A stretch of DNA of 64,000 bases, from positions 3,162,001 to 3,226,000 of the forward strand of contig NZ_VCMZ01000001.1 of the NCBI RefSeq assembly GCF_006352475.1, given 5' to 3'. The notes beneath the pieces were generated by a model. The model was not told the DNA's origin and searched no databases. It saw only the letters and a program-made list of their open reading frames with translations. The stretch is from Acinetobacter pullicarnis. Lineage in GTDB: Bacteria; Pseudomonadota; Gammaproteobacteria; Pseudomonadales; Moraxellaceae. This document shows positions 1-9,032 of this stretch, piece after piece. The stretch's first letter is position 1, and every line of letters begins with the position of its first letter. The translations under genes and the position numbers were made by a program.

Positions 1-42
1 GAGTTAACGCAGCATTAAAGAAAACTTGCTTAGAGAAAAATA

Positions 43-1248
43 ATGGGCATACAAATGATTTTGAACGCCAAAGCTGAATATGGCGTTCCAGTAAAAATAT
101 ATACGCGCGACATAGATGAAGAAAGCTTAACCCAACTACGAAAAATGGCACAATTACAGTTTATTCACTCACATATTGCGGTTATGCCTGATGTACATTT
201 GGGCAAAGGTGCGACAGTTGGCAGTGTGATTCCAACCAAAAATGCAATTATTCCTGCAGCAGTTGGCGTCGATATTGGTTGTGGTATGAATGCATTACGC
301 TTGAGCTTAAAGGCAGCACAACTGCCTGACAATCTCAGTAAGCTACGCAATGCGATTGAGCGTAAAGTTCCAGTTGGCTTTGAAGCACATAAGCAGATCA
401 AAGCCAAGGCGTCCACCCTGTCGCCACTAGAACAACGCTTAAAACAAATTACCATCAAGCATCCTGGTTTAACCCGTCGGCTAAAACATTTTGATTCCAC
501 TTGGCAAAAACAATTGGGCACGCTCGGTGGGGGGAACCACTTTATTGAACTGTGTTTGGATGAAAATCAAGATGTTTGGGTGATGTTGCACTCGGGAAGC
601 CGTGGTCTAGGAAATGTCATTGGCAGCTATTTTATTGAACGTGCCAAAAAAGAAGCACAACATCGCTTTGGACATGTCCCAGACAAAGACTTGTCGTACT
701 TTGCAGAAGGTTCGGCTAACTTTGATGACTATGTTGAAGCGGTAGAATGGGCCCAAGAATACGCTTATGAAAATCGACGTGAAATGATGCGCCTGATTTT
801 AGAAGCCATTCGCCCACTCCTGCCCAGCTTTCAAATGACCAAGGAAGCGATTAACTGTCATCACAACTATGTACAAAAAGAATTGCACTTTGGTGAAGAG
901 GTCTTTGTGACACGCAAAGGTGCAATTCGTGCGGGCTTAGATGAATATGGCATCATCCCAGGTTCAATGGGTGCACAATCCTTTATTGTGAAAGGCAAAG
1001 GCAATCCCGATTCATTTTGCTCTTGTTCACATGGTGCAGGTCGTAAAATGAGCCGTAGTAAAGCCAAACGTTTATTTAGCCAACAAGACTTAATTGAACA
1101 AACCCAAGGGGTTGAATGTCGCAAAGACAAGGCTGTGGTTGATGAAATTCCGAGTGCTTATAAGAATATTCATGAGGTAATGGCCAATCAAGCAGACTTA
1201 ATCGACGTAGTACATACCTTAAAACAAGTGCTGTGTATTAAAGGCTAA
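43..1248 (+). CDS. rtcB: RtcB-family RNA ligase
   Basis: RtcB proteins join RNA ends carrying 2',3'-cyclic phosphate or 3'-phosphate to a 5'-OH using GTP and Mn2+. Visible family signatures are PDVHLGKGATVGS near residue 50, GVDIGCGMNA near 75 (metal-binding Cys), LGGGNHFIE near 162, HSGSRGLG near 183, and CSHGAGRKMSR, whose His (about residue 330) is the guanylylated residue. At 401 residues it is the short RtcB form. That form often sits beside a release factor-like gene (prfH). No such gene follows, and anything upstream is outside the window. The start is either ATG 43 or ATG 55, and neither has a strong ribosome binding site. Family assignment is firm; subfamily and substrate are inference. 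Confidence 0.9.
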   Translation: MGIQMILNAKAEYGVPVKIYTRDIDEESLTQLRKMAQLQFIHSHIAVMPDVHLGKGATVGSVIPTKNAIIPAAVGVDIGCGMNALRLSLKAAQLPDNLSKLRNAIERKVPVGFEAHKQIKAKASTLSPLEQRLKQITIKHPGLTRRLKHFDSTWQKQLGTLGGGNHFIELCLDENQDVWVMLHSGSRGLGNVIGSYFIERAKKEAQHRFGHVPDKDLSYFAEGSANFDDYVEAVEWAQEYAYENRREMMRLILEAIRPLLPSFQMTKEAINCHHNYVQKELHFGEEVFVTRKGAIRAGLDEYGIIPGSMGAQSFIVKGKGNPDSFCSCSHGAGRKMSRSKAKRLFSQQDLIEQTQGVECRKDKAVVDEIPSAYKNIHEVMANQADLIDVVHTLKQVLCIKG

Positions 1249-1302
1249 ACTTTGGGGTTTTCGCCTTTGAGCTATAAATTGATGCGGAGAGTTAAAAGTA
1301 AA

Positions 1303-1328
1303 ACAAAGGCAGCTTCGGCTGCCTTTGT
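1303..1328. terminator. Hairpin after rtcB
   Basis: An 11-bp perfect stem (1303-1313 with 1318-1328) closed by a TTCG tetraloop lies 55 bp after the rtcB stop. The U-tract on the plus strand is poor. On the minus strand the hairpin is followed by a T-rich run, so it may act in either direction. Confidence 0.6.
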
Positions 1329-1458
1329 AATCACTCAGACTTCAGATCTTGTAATACGCTCGCCTAAGTATCTGAGCCAAAATTAATAGGCTGAAAATAC
1401 TGCGGTTACAAGCAAGTAACTTCATATCACTTTATGATGCTCTTATTATTTTCAGCAC

Positions 1459-1492
1459 AAAAAAAAGCGACTCTGACGAGTCGCTTTTTTTA
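1459..1492 (-). terminator. ompA terminator
   Basis: The stem gcgactc (1467-1473) pairs with gagtcgc (1478-1484) and is flanked by A and T runs, just after the ompA stop on the minus strand. It is a classic intrinsic terminator and could work both ways. Confidence 0.85.
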
Positions 1493-1508
1493 TAGGTAAA
1501 TGCTCAAA

Positions 1509-2558
1509 TTAACGCGGTTGAGCAAGTACAGTACGGCTACCAGAAATCGTCGCGAATACACGACGGTTCATAGCACGACCTTCTTTAGTGTTGTTGTCAG
1601 CAATCGGTTGATCCCAAGCAAAGCCTTGAGTAGACAAACGAGAAGCATCGATGTTGTATTCATTTACAAGTGCAGATTTAACAGAGTTAGCACGAGCCAA
1701 AGATAAACGTTGGTTTAACTGAAGTGGACCAGTGTTATCTGTGTGACCGTCAATGCGAGCAGTCGCATTCGGGTAATCGTTAAGTTGCTCAGCAACTTTA
1801 GCGATTTCTGGCTTGTATTGATCTTTGATGTTTGATTTGTTGGTATCAAAGAACACACGAAGTTCCATGTTCAATGCTTCAGTCAATTCTACTGGCGCTG
1901 GTTGAACAACAGGAGCGATTGGAGCAACTGGCTCAACAACTACTACTGGAGCAACAGGTTTCAAGTGACCACCAAGAACAACGTTAAGACCAGCAAGTGC
2001 TGTGTAGTTCCAGAAATCTTCATCGATGTTATAAGTCGCACGTGCTTCAGTACGTAGAGACAATACATCGTTCAAACGCCAGAAAGCACCAACACCGGCA
2101 TTACCAAGTGTACCTTCTTCTGTGTTACCACGGCCAGCACGACCGATTTGAGCATCAGTAGCACCGCTGAAGCTGTATTTATAGTGACCAGCACCTAACA
2201 ATACATATGGCTTGATTTTGCTGTCATAGTTTTTAGTGATCAAATCAGAAGTAACGTAGAAGTTACCATTGATTTGTTTTTGCTTATATTCAGCACCGCT
2301 AACTGGCTCTACATCACCTTTAACTTGGCTATATTCAGCTTCAAAACCTAACCAAGGTGTTAATTCAACACCAAGTGCAGCACCAACGAATAAATCGTCT
2401 TTTAGCTCACCAGATTCAGTTAGACGATCACGACCATTGTTATGTTGGCTATCTTGGATTGTATAACCAAGTAACAAAGGGGTAACAGTTACACCAGCAT
2501 TAGCAGCAGCTAATGGCGCAGCAACGAGCATAGCAAGTGCGATACGACTCAATTTCAT
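1509..2558 (-). CDS. ompA: OmpA-family outer membrane porin (Omp38-like)
   Basis: This is the major outer-membrane protein that anchors the envelope to peptidoglycan. The chosen start (ATG 2558) gives 349 residues and is preceded by a GGAGG motif; a longer reading to 2591 would overlap this site. Residues 1-21 are a signal peptide ending ANA, giving a mature protein starting [11 protein letters not shown]. The N-terminal beta-barrel is followed by a Pro/Val-rich linker ([16 protein letters not shown]) and a C-terminal OmpA domain with FFDTNKSNI and NQRLSLARA. The Asp and Arg there match the diaminopimelate-binding residues known for this family. It is monocistronic, with its own terminator and a putative promoter. 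Confidence 0.95.
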   Translation of the reverse strand: MKLSRIALAMLVAAPLAAANAGVTVTPLLLGYTIQDSQHNNGRDRLTESGELKDDLFVGAALGVELTPWLGFEAEYSQVKGDVEPVSGAEYKQKQINGNFYVTSDLITKNYDSKIKPYVLLGAGHYKYSFSGATDAQIGRAGRGNTEEGTLGNAGVGAFWRLNDVLSLRTEARATYNIDEDFWNYTALAGLNVVLGGHLKPVAPVVVVEPVAPIAPVVQPAPVELTEALNMELRVFFDTNKSNIKDQYKPEIAKVAEQLNDYPNATARIDGHTDNTGPLQLNQRLSLARANSVKSALVNEYNIDASRLSTQGFAWDQPIADNNTKEGRAMNRRVFATISGSRTVLAQPR

Positions 2559-2605
2559 GGATATCCTCCAGAGATAACAATTGTTGTTCAAGCTCAGCTT
2601 AAAAT

Positions 2606-2634
2606 ATTATAGCTTCCTGAGATAAGCTATTAAA
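2606..2634 (-). promoter_or_regulatory. Putative ompA promoter
   Basis: On the minus strand a perfect -10 hexamer TATAAT spans 2611-2606. A weak -35 (TTTAAT, 2634-2629) lies 17 bp upstream. This would give a leader of about 40 nt before the ompA ATG. The -10 is seen directly; its use is inferred. Confidence 0.4.
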
Positions 2635-3290
2635 TACCCCAGTATTATTTTTTAGCTACTTCGGTTTAATGATACAAATACTTGATCATCTTTCCAAGTG
2701 CTTGATAAATTTAATCAAGTAGATTATTGACAAAATTACTTACAATTTCCGTTGTAGTTCCGTAATTTTGACAAAAGCATCTGATGCGAGCACTATATTT
2801 ACTTACTCGCGCGGCAGCATTTTAACAGCAATCGAAGCAGATAGTAATAAAAATTTAGCCGCAGCAGTCAGCCATGTTATTTTTTTACAAAAAATTAAAT
2901 GATTACAGCAGCTAAGATATAATATAAATTAATTATCATTCTAGTTAAATATCTTGATATACACCACACTACAACCCTATAAACCGATGTGTACCAGATA
3001 TTGGCCACTAGACATTACAATTTTCCATCATTAGTAATAGAACAGCCAACTCTTTTAAAAACTGCTCACAAATCACACGTATTTTTATTGACGTTATTTT
3101 CATAAGAAATCGCTTAGAATGCTCTCCGTAAAACACGCTGAGCAACGCTATCAGCATATTTAATTTGTACAAAAATACAAATTCATCGCATAAAGAGAAG
3201 TAATCGAATTACAGCACTCTGACCTCTCTATAAAAAAGTTTTTTTAGCTGGGGCACGTAAAGACAATAATATTAAATTGAAGAAGTCATA
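2635..3290. other. Long divergent intergenic region ompA / fimT-like gene
   Basis: About 650 bp with no credible ORF, very AT-rich. It holds several short inverted repeats, including an 8-bp palindromic arm pair (3162-3169 with 3176-3183) around 110 bp before the pseudopilin start. No RNA gene or known regulatory motif could be recognised. Confidence 0.5.
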
Positions 3291-3824
3291 ATGCGCGCTA
3301 ATGTGTTTAAAAAAGGATTTAGTCTCATTGAGATACTCATCACCCTTTCAATATTGGCTATTGTTGCAAGTTGGGCAAGCCCTTCTTTTAAAACCATGCA
3401 GGCGCGCCAAGAATTTTCTAGTGTGGTTTATCTCATTCGGCAACAGATGAATCTTGCACGTAGCCATGCCCTCACTGTTCACAGTGACATTGTAATGTGT
3501 CCATCACGCGACTTATTAAGCTGCGAAAATGATCAATGGCAACACAGCATCCTCATTTTTATCGACACCAATAAAAATCGTAAACTCGACCCCAATGAGA
3601 CTATTGTTTCCAGCACTCCCACCTTACTCAAATATGGTTCACTCACTTGGCATGGCAATGCATCACATCCACATCAAATTGTTTTTCAATCAGATACTGG
3701 CTTACCTAGAGGTTCGATGGGACATTTTAGCTACTGTAACTTTGAGCAAGTCGAATACCAAAAAGATTTAGCAATTGGCATGATGGGTCACATCACAACA
3801 TTGGCTTCAGCGCAATGCAATTAA
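3291..3824 (+). CDS. FimT/GspH-like type IV pseudopilin
   Basis: A minor pilin-like protein of 177 residues. The N-terminus has the class III signal sequence KKGFSLIEILITL: prepilin peptidase would cut after Gly9, leaving N-methyl-Phe with Glu at mature position 5. A single hydrophobic helix follows. The C-terminal globular part has the GspH/FimT layout (RQQMNLARSHAL, then a beta-rich region) and three Cys residues. In type IV pilus systems FimT-type pseudopilins help prime pilus assembly or DNA uptake. No other pilus gene is adjacent, so it is an isolated minor-pilin gene. The exact subtype is inferred. Confidence 0.85.
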   Translation: MRANVFKKGFSLIEILITLSILAIVASWASPSFKTMQARQEFSSVVYLIRQQMNLARSHALTVHSDIVMCPSRDLLSCENDQWQHSILIFIDTNKNRKLDPNETIVSSTPTLLKYGSLTWHGNASHPHQIVFQSDTGLPRGSMGHFSYCNFEQVEYQKDLAIGMMGHITTLASAQCN

Positions 3825-3976
3825 ACCTGCCCCTTTCATTTACTGAGAAAACACAAAAAATAGCGGACTCTACAGTCCACTTTGTTGCGGCAATAACGCT
3901 TTATTGTTCTCCTGTTTTTTATATACTGCTTAGGTTTTGAAAAAAGTAATACATCATAAATTTGGAGAATATAGCC

Positions 3977-5152
3977 ATGACTGACATCGTTATTGTAAAT
4001 GGTGCAAGAACTGCAATGGGTGGTTTTCAAGGAAGTTTATCCGCTGCAACAGCACCACAATTAGGCGCAGCCTCAATTAAAGAAGCGATCGCACGCGCTG
4101 GATTACAAGCAAGTGATATCGAAGAAGTCATTATGGGCTGTGTTCTTCCTGCAGGCCTCAAACAAGGCCCTGCCCGTCAAGCTATGCGTCAAGCCGGACT
4201 GCCAGATTCAACAGGTGCTGTAACCATTAATAAATTATGTGGTTCTGGCATGAAAGCAGTAATGCAAGCCGCGGACATGATCAAAGCAGGCTCAGCGCAG
4301 ATCGTGGTTGCAGGCGGTATGGAATCGATGACCAATGCACCTTATCTACTTCCGAAAGCACGTGGTGGCTATCGCATGGGGCATGGCGAAATCAAAGACC
4401 ATATGTTTCTTGATGGTCTAGAAGATGCTGAAACAGGTCGCCTCATGGGTTCGTTTGCCCAAGATACAGCAAATAGCCGTGGCTACACCCGCGAGCAAAT
4501 GGATGACTTTGCCATTCGTTCATTAAAACGTGCGCAAACCGCAATCACAGAAGGCTATTTTGCCGCTGAAATTGTGCCTGTTACCCTCTCTGGTCGTAAA
4601 GGCGATGTTATCGTTGATAAAGATGAACAACCGTTCAATGCCAATATTGATAAAATTCCGACTCTTAGACCTGCATTTGCCAAAGATGGCACCATTACGG
4701 CTGCCAATGCCAGTTCAATTTCCGATGGTGCTTCTGCATTGGTTCTCACCTCAGCGGCGCATGCTCAAGCAAAAGGCTTAGCACCATTGGCAAAAATCGT
4801 AGCCTATGCCTCTCATTCACAACACCCTTCTGAATTTACCATTGCCCCAGTCGGTGCCATTGAGAAAGTGCTTAAGCAAACCGGTTGGACAGCGCAGGAC
4901 GTTGACCTATGGGAAATTAATGAAGCATTTGCAATGGTTACAATGTGCCCAATTGATGACTTCAAACTTGATGCAGAAAAAGTGAATATTCATGGCGGTG
5001 CTTGTGCATTGGGTCACCCCGTTGGTTCGACCGGTTCACGTATCATTTTGACGCTAATTCACGCACTTAAACGTACAGGTGGTAAAAAAGGTATTGCTGC
5101 ACTGTGCATCGGTGGTGGTGAAGCGACTGCGGTTGCCGTTGAAATTCTATAA
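3977..5152 (+). CDS. Acetyl-CoA C-acetyltransferase (thiolase)
   Basis: A thiolase of 391 residues that condenses two acetyl-CoA or cleaves acetoacetyl-CoA. Catalytic residues are visible: Cys88 in NKLCGSGMKAV, NEAFA, His in GGACALGHPVGSTG, and the second Cys in CIGGGEA. The start at ATG 3977 is preceded by GGAG nine bases upstream; an in-frame TTG at 3962 overlaps that region and is rejected. It is single-gene, with a terminator directly after. It resembles AtoB/PhaA-type biosynthetic thiolases, but the pathway (ketone body, polyhydroxyalkanoate or fatty acid) cannot be told from the neighbours. Confidence 0.9.
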   Translation: MTDIVIVNGARTAMGGFQGSLSAATAPQLGAASIKEAIARAGLQASDIEEVIMGCVLPAGLKQGPARQAMRQAGLPDSTGAVTINKLCGSGMKAVMQAADMIKAGSAQIVVAGGMESMTNAPYLLPKARGGYRMGHGEIKDHMFLDGLEDAETGRLMGSFAQDTANSRGYTREQMDDFAIRSLKRAQTAITEGYFAAEIVPVTLSGRKGDVIVDKDEQPFNANIDKIPTLRPAFAKDGTITAANASSISDGASALVLTSAAHAQAKGLAPLAKIVAYASHSQHPSEFTIAPVGAIEKVLKQTGWTAQDVDLWEINEAFAMVTMCPIDDFKLDAEKVNIHGGACALGHPVGSTGSRIILTLIHALKRTGGKKGIAALCIGGGEATAVAVEIL

Positions 5153-5178
5153 TGCTTTAGGCAAAGCTTAAATTTAAG

Positions 5179-5204
5179 AATCCCGCTCAATGCGGGATTT
5201 TTTA
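5179..5204 (+). terminator. Thiolase terminator
   Basis: The stem aatcccgc (5179-5186) pairs with gcgggatt (5192-5199), followed by a T run. Confidence 0.85.
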
Positions 5205-5316
5205 TTTCCAACACTTTAAAATACAATGAATATTCAATTATGATAATCGACTAGGCTCAGATGCTCGCTAGCTTCATCTGCCCATACTCCATGTTCAAAA
5301 ACAATAAGGAATAGAC

Positions 5317-5769
5317 ATGCAACTCAATCATTATCTTAACTTCCAAGGTCAGACCGAAGCCGCATTTAACTTTTATAAATCCATTTTTGGCGGAGAGTTT
5401 TTATTCCTTAAACGTTTTGGTGAGCTCCCCCCTCAAGAAGGCCTAACCTTATCCGCACAAGAACAAAATTATATCCTGCATGTTTCACTTCCGATTAATC
5501 CATTCACAGTCCTGATGGGCTCGGATATTAGCGAGCAGTTCTGTGTACAGACCAATACACAATATATTCAAGGCAATAACCACTATATTTCCATTAATCT
5601 TGAACAAGATGAAGCAGCCACTGCACAACGCTTATTCGATGCACTCTCGCAAAATGGACAGATCGAGATGCCACTAGACAAAACCTTTTGGGGTGCACTC
5701 TATGGTGCCTTCACCGATCAGTTTGGTGTCAAATGGATGATTAACTGCCAAATTGAGAACATGGGCTAA
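5317..5769 (+). CDS. VOC-superfamily (PhnB-like) protein
   Basis: A 150-residue glyoxalase/bleomycin-resistance-fold protein of the PhnB type. It opens with the typical YLNFQGQTEAAFNFYKSIFGG and closes with the family's C-terminal signature WGALYGAFTDQFGVKWMIN. These proteins are usually dimeric metal-binding or metal-free stand-alone VOC domains of unknown substrate. It is single-gene between the thiolase and cys terminators. The function beyond the fold is unknown. Confidence 0.85.
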   Translation: MQLNHYLNFQGQTEAAFNFYKSIFGGEFLFLKRFGELPPQEGLTLSAQEQNYILHVSLPINPFTVLMGSDISEQFCVQTNTQYIQGNNHYISINLEQDEAATAQRLFDALSQNGQIEMPLDKTFWGALYGAFTDQFGVKWMINCQIENMG

Positions 5770-5823
5770 ACGTGTGTTTATCTATGGTCTAGGCGAGTGA
5801 ATATATACAATAAAATTACACAT

Positions 5824-5853
5824 AAAAAAGCTGGACCGAAGTCCAGCTTTTTT
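5824..5853. terminator. Bidirectional terminator
   Basis: aaaaaagctggac (5824-5836) pairs with gtccagctttttt (5841-5853) across a CGAA loop. It serves the converging VOC gene and the DUF934-cysI unit. Confidence 0.9.
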
Positions 5854-5866
5854 AATTCAACCGCGC

Positions 5867-6352
5867 TTAAGCACCGGTTTGATAATGTGCTTGTGCCACG
5901 CCAGTTGAGGCTTGGTACGGATTTTTAAAATCATTTAATCCAGCAGCAGCCTCATGAATATCTTTGCCTTCTTTGATGACGAAGCTATCGAAACCTGAAC
6001 GTTTTAAGTAGTTCAAAACATCTTTAAAGATATCGCCCACCGCACGTAACTCACCTTGGTAGCCTTGGCGACGCAACAAGGCTGCAAATGAATAACCACG
6101 GCCATCATTAAAGCCCGCAAATTCAATAAAAATAGTATCGAGTGCTGCCAAAGGAAATTGGTTCACTTCTGGAGAATCATCAACCGTGATATACAAGGCT
6201 TTTTTACCTTGAATCTGCGCCAACAACTCAAGCTGCGCTGTGGTGACCACCACATCACCAGCAGGGACCGTTCCATCTTCCGCAACCAATTGATAGCTGT
6301 TGTCCGTAATGGTTCCGTCTTTAGCCAAGACCTGTAATGCGGTATTAAGCAT
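5867..6352 (-). CDS. DUF934 protein linked to sulfite reductase
   Basis: A 161-residue DUF934 protein. It has FAGFNDGRGYSFAALLRRQGYQGELRAVGD split over its centre (positions about 85-115), the most conserved part of the family. Family members are nearly always next to sulfite or nitrite reductase genes and are presumed accessory to siroheme-dependent reduction; the exact role is not established. Its ATG overlaps the last 8 bases of cysI, so the two genes are translationally coupled. Confidence 0.85.
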   Translation of the reverse strand: MLNTALQVLAKDGTITDNSYQLVAEDGTVPAGDVVVTTAQLELLAQIQGKKALYITVDDSPEVNQFPLAALDTIFIEFAGFNDGRGYSFAALLRRQGYQGELRAVGDIFKDVLNYLKRSGFDSFVIKEGKDIHEAAAGLNDFKNPYQASTGVAQAHYQTGA

Positions 6353-7988
6353 AAGCTCGCTCCTTAAACGGTTGAATGCCTACACGGCGATAAGTATCAA
6401 TAAATTCCTCACTGTCCTGACGCAAATCAAGATAGGTATTTAAAACTTCTTCAATCACATCTGGAATCACTTCAGCTGCAAATGATGGTCCAAGAATGTC
6501 ACCAAGTGATGCATCGTGATCGGCATTGCCACCTAAAGACACTTGGTAAAATTCTGCACCTTTTTTATCGACACCCAAGATGCCGATATTACCAACATGG
6601 TGATGACCACATGCATTCATACACCCTGAAATATTCAAGTCAATATGACCCAAGTTGTAGATGGTATCGAGGTCTTCAAAACGACGGGTAATCGCTTCTG
6701 AAATTGGAATAGACTTGGCATTGGCCAGTGAACAGAAGTCCCCGCCTGGGCAGCAGATAATATCGGTAATAAAACCAATATGTGCACGTGCAAGGTTTTG
6801 TGCATCCAGTGCTTGCCAAACAGCGAACAAATCTTTTTGTGGTACGTCAACCAACGAAATATTTTGTTCGTGCGTGGTACGCAATTCACCAAAGGTATAT
6901 TGATCAGCCAAATCTGCGATCAAGTTCATTTCTTCACTGCTCATATCACCGGGTGCAATACCTGCACGTTTCAATGAGATGGTCACAATCCGATAGCCAG
7001 GCACTTTATGCGCATTGGTATTGATGTTAAACCAATGTTTAAACTTCGGATATTCAGCAAATAATGCAGTGAAATCTTCATCTTGATAGGCTTGATAATC
7101 GAATGGAGTAAACTCTTCATCCAATTTTTTCAAAACTTCAGGCTGAATTTTCAAGCTTTGAATGGTGTGCTGGAATTCAGCTTCGACTTTTTCAGCAAAC
7201 ACCGGTGGAGTTAAAGCTTTGACTAAAATTTTAATACGCGCTTTATATTTGTTGTCACGACGACCATGTAAGTTATATACACGCAACACCGCTTCTAAAT
7301 AAGCAATTAAATCTTCACGCGGCAACCATTCTTTAATGATTGAACCAATAATTGGGGTACGACCTAAACCACCACCGACTTTAATGGTGTAGCCAATTTC
7401 ACCCGCGGCATTTTTGACGATATACACCCCAATGTCATGGAATGAAACGGCTGCGCGATCGACTTCTGCCAAGGCTGATACTGCAATCTTAAATTTACGC
7501 GGTAAGAACGCAAATTCTGGATGGAAAGTACTCCACTGACGAATCAACTCACAGGTTGGGCGCGGATCTGCAACTTCACCTGAAACCACCCCAGCATATT
7601 GGTCGGTGGTGGTATTACGAATACAGTTGCCCGATGTTTGAATCGCATGCATTTGGACAGTTGCCAATTCTGCAAGCATTTCAGGCACATCTTCGAGTGC
7701 TGGCCAGTTAAACTGAATATTCTGACGCGTAGAGACATGGGCATAGCCACGGTCATACGACTTCGCCAATTCCGCGACCTTACGCAGCTGGTTCGAGTTC
7801 ATCAAACCATAAGGCACGGCAACACGTAACATGGGTGCATAACGTTGCACATATAAACCGTTTTGTAAGCGAAGCGGACGATATTCATCTTCACTTAGTT
7901 TGCCCGCTAAATAGCGTGCAGTTTGATCACGGAATTGTGCAACTCGTTCATTAATCAGTTGCTGATCGAAGTCGGTATATAAATACAT
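6345..7988 (-). CDS. cysI: Sulfite/nitrite reductase hemoprotein
   Basis: A 547-residue siroheme/4Fe-4S reductase that makes sulfide from sulfite for cysteine synthesis. The cluster-ligating cysteines are visible as CPGGDFC (C-x5-C) and GCMNACGHH (C-x3-C), with the siroheme-binding GNCIRNTT segment upstream. The ferredoxin-like half-domain is at the N-terminus (residues about 45-120) and is repeated in the C-terminal half, as in the family. It forms a two-gene operon with DUF934. Sulfite rather than nitrite is the likelier substrate in an assimilatory cys context, but sequence alone does not settle this. Confidence 0.88.
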   Translation of the reverse strand: MYLYTDFDQQLINERVAQFRDQTARYLAGKLSEDEYRPLRLQNGLYVQRYAPMLRVAVPYGLMNSNQLRKVAELAKSYDRGYAHVSTRQNIQFNWPALEDVPEMLAELATVQMHAIQTSGNCIRNTTTDQYAGVVSGEVADPRPTCELIRQWSTFHPEFAFLPRKFKIAVSALAEVDRAAVSFHDIGVYIVKNAAGEIGYTIKVGGGLGRTPIIGSIIKEWLPREDLIAYLEAVLRVYNLHGRRDNKYKARIKILVKALTPPVFAEKVEAEFQHTIQSLKIQPEVLKKLDEEFTPFDYQAYQDEDFTALFAEYPKFKHWFNINTNAHKVPGYRIVTISLKRAGIAPGDMSSEEMNLIADLADQYTFGELRTTHEQNISLVDVPQKDLFAVWQALDAQNLARAHIGFITDIICCPGGDFCSLANAKSIPISEAITRRFEDLDTIYNLGHIDLNISGCMNACGHHHVGNIGILGVDKKGAEFYQVSLGGNADHDASLGDILGPSFAAEVIPDVIEEVLNTYLDLRQDSEEFIDTYRRVGIQPFKERAYA

Positions 7989-8317
7989 GGCGTAAGGCTA
8001 GTAATATCATTATAAAGGGTCATAGCATAACCATGTTTGATCTATCAATAAAATGTCTTTTTTACATACTTAATAGCGGTTTTCTTGATAAGCAGCTTTC
8101 ATTGCAATTCCAGCATAAAGATCCATCATGATATCAAGCACTAAGCACTAGTTTTATTTTATATTCAAATAGATATATCAATTTGAGATAAAGAATAAAT
8201 CGCGCTAATAATCAGCTCAAACCCAATTTCATGATTGCTCTCGCTATAATCTACGGCGTCAAAGCAAGCCATTAAGCCACTCATTCTCCATTTGAGATAT
8301 TCATTGTGTGATTCACT
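7989..8317. other. Intergenic region upstream of cysI
   Basis: About 330 bp without a gene, separating cysI from the DUF1543 gene. It should carry the cysI promoter and possibly a CysB site. I found no clear hairpin terminator for the DUF1543 gene and no confident operator. Confidence 0.4.
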
Positions 8318-8827
8318 TTAAATACTTAAATAAGTATTCTCCCAACGATTGTTAGCAAATTCTCCCTGAACCAGCTGCACAAAATGCCCATGCACTTGAT
8401 CAATGGCAAGGCAGTCATCGACTTCAAGTACCCGATCGGTATGTTGTTTGTGCCAGTGTGCAGCGAAATGTTGTTTGCCTTTAACTTTGGCTACGATTTC
8501 ATTTTGAGCCACCACCAATACATAGCGATGCAGTTCACCAAACTCACGTGGGTCATATCCCCCAAGGTTAATCAAATATAGCTTTTTCTCATCTTGTGCA
8601 GGTGCTGCATGACTAAACTGTAGTTGATAATTTACACCTTCAAACTCAATGCCATTAATCTGTGCCCAAGCATCAATATGCAAACCTTGTGGCTCGGCAA
8701 ACCACGCCTGTTTTAGTTGCGGATAAACCGCTTCTAGCGACTCCCCCACCGCCAATACCACATCATGTACTTCAGTATTGGCACGTGCATGCCGTCCACC
8801 CAACATCACAATAAATAAACTTGGCAT
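8318..8827 (-). CDS. DUF1543 domain protein
   Basis: A 169-residue soluble protein of the DUF1543 family. The N-terminal MLGGRHARANTEVHD and the later NLGGYDPREFGELH are the family's recognisable motifs, appearing once in each half. No catalytic residue set is known to me, and the function is unknown. It follows the trpB terminator region on the same strand and is probably transcribed alone. Confidence 0.8.
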   Translation of the reverse strand: MPSLFIVMLGGRHARANTEVHDVVLAVGESLEAVYPQLKQAWFAEPQGLHIDAWAQINGIEFEGVNYQLQFSHAAPAQDEKKLYLINLGGYDPREFGELHRYVLVVAQNEIVAKVKGKQHFAAHWHKQHTDRVLEVDDCLAIDQVHGHFVQLVQGEFANNRWENTYLSI

Positions 8828-8974
8828 ACATTCCCCACTATTTCTATAACTTATGTAATTTCTATAACAATCAGAATATCAACGTCATTCTTTATATCAA
8901 GCAGAACACCATTCAAGCTGATGATGTCATCAAGCTTTTATCAGCACTAGGTCTGCAAGCCGATTTTGATCTAA

Positions 8975-9012
8975 AAAAAACTGCCACAAAGCAAAGTCTG
9001 TGGCAGTTTTTT
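8975..9012 (-). terminator. trpFB terminator
   Basis: aaaactgccaca (8977-8988) pairs with tgtggcagtttt (8999-9010) and is flanked by A/T runs, 20 bp after the trpB stop. It may also act on the opposite strand. Confidence 0.85.
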
Positions 9013-9032
9013 ATGCTGCAAATGGAGAAGGC

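Noticed and set aside
165..521. Reverse-strand ORF inside rtcB
   Set aside because: It lies within a clear RtcB coding region and shows no family motif or ribosome binding site; a shadow frame.
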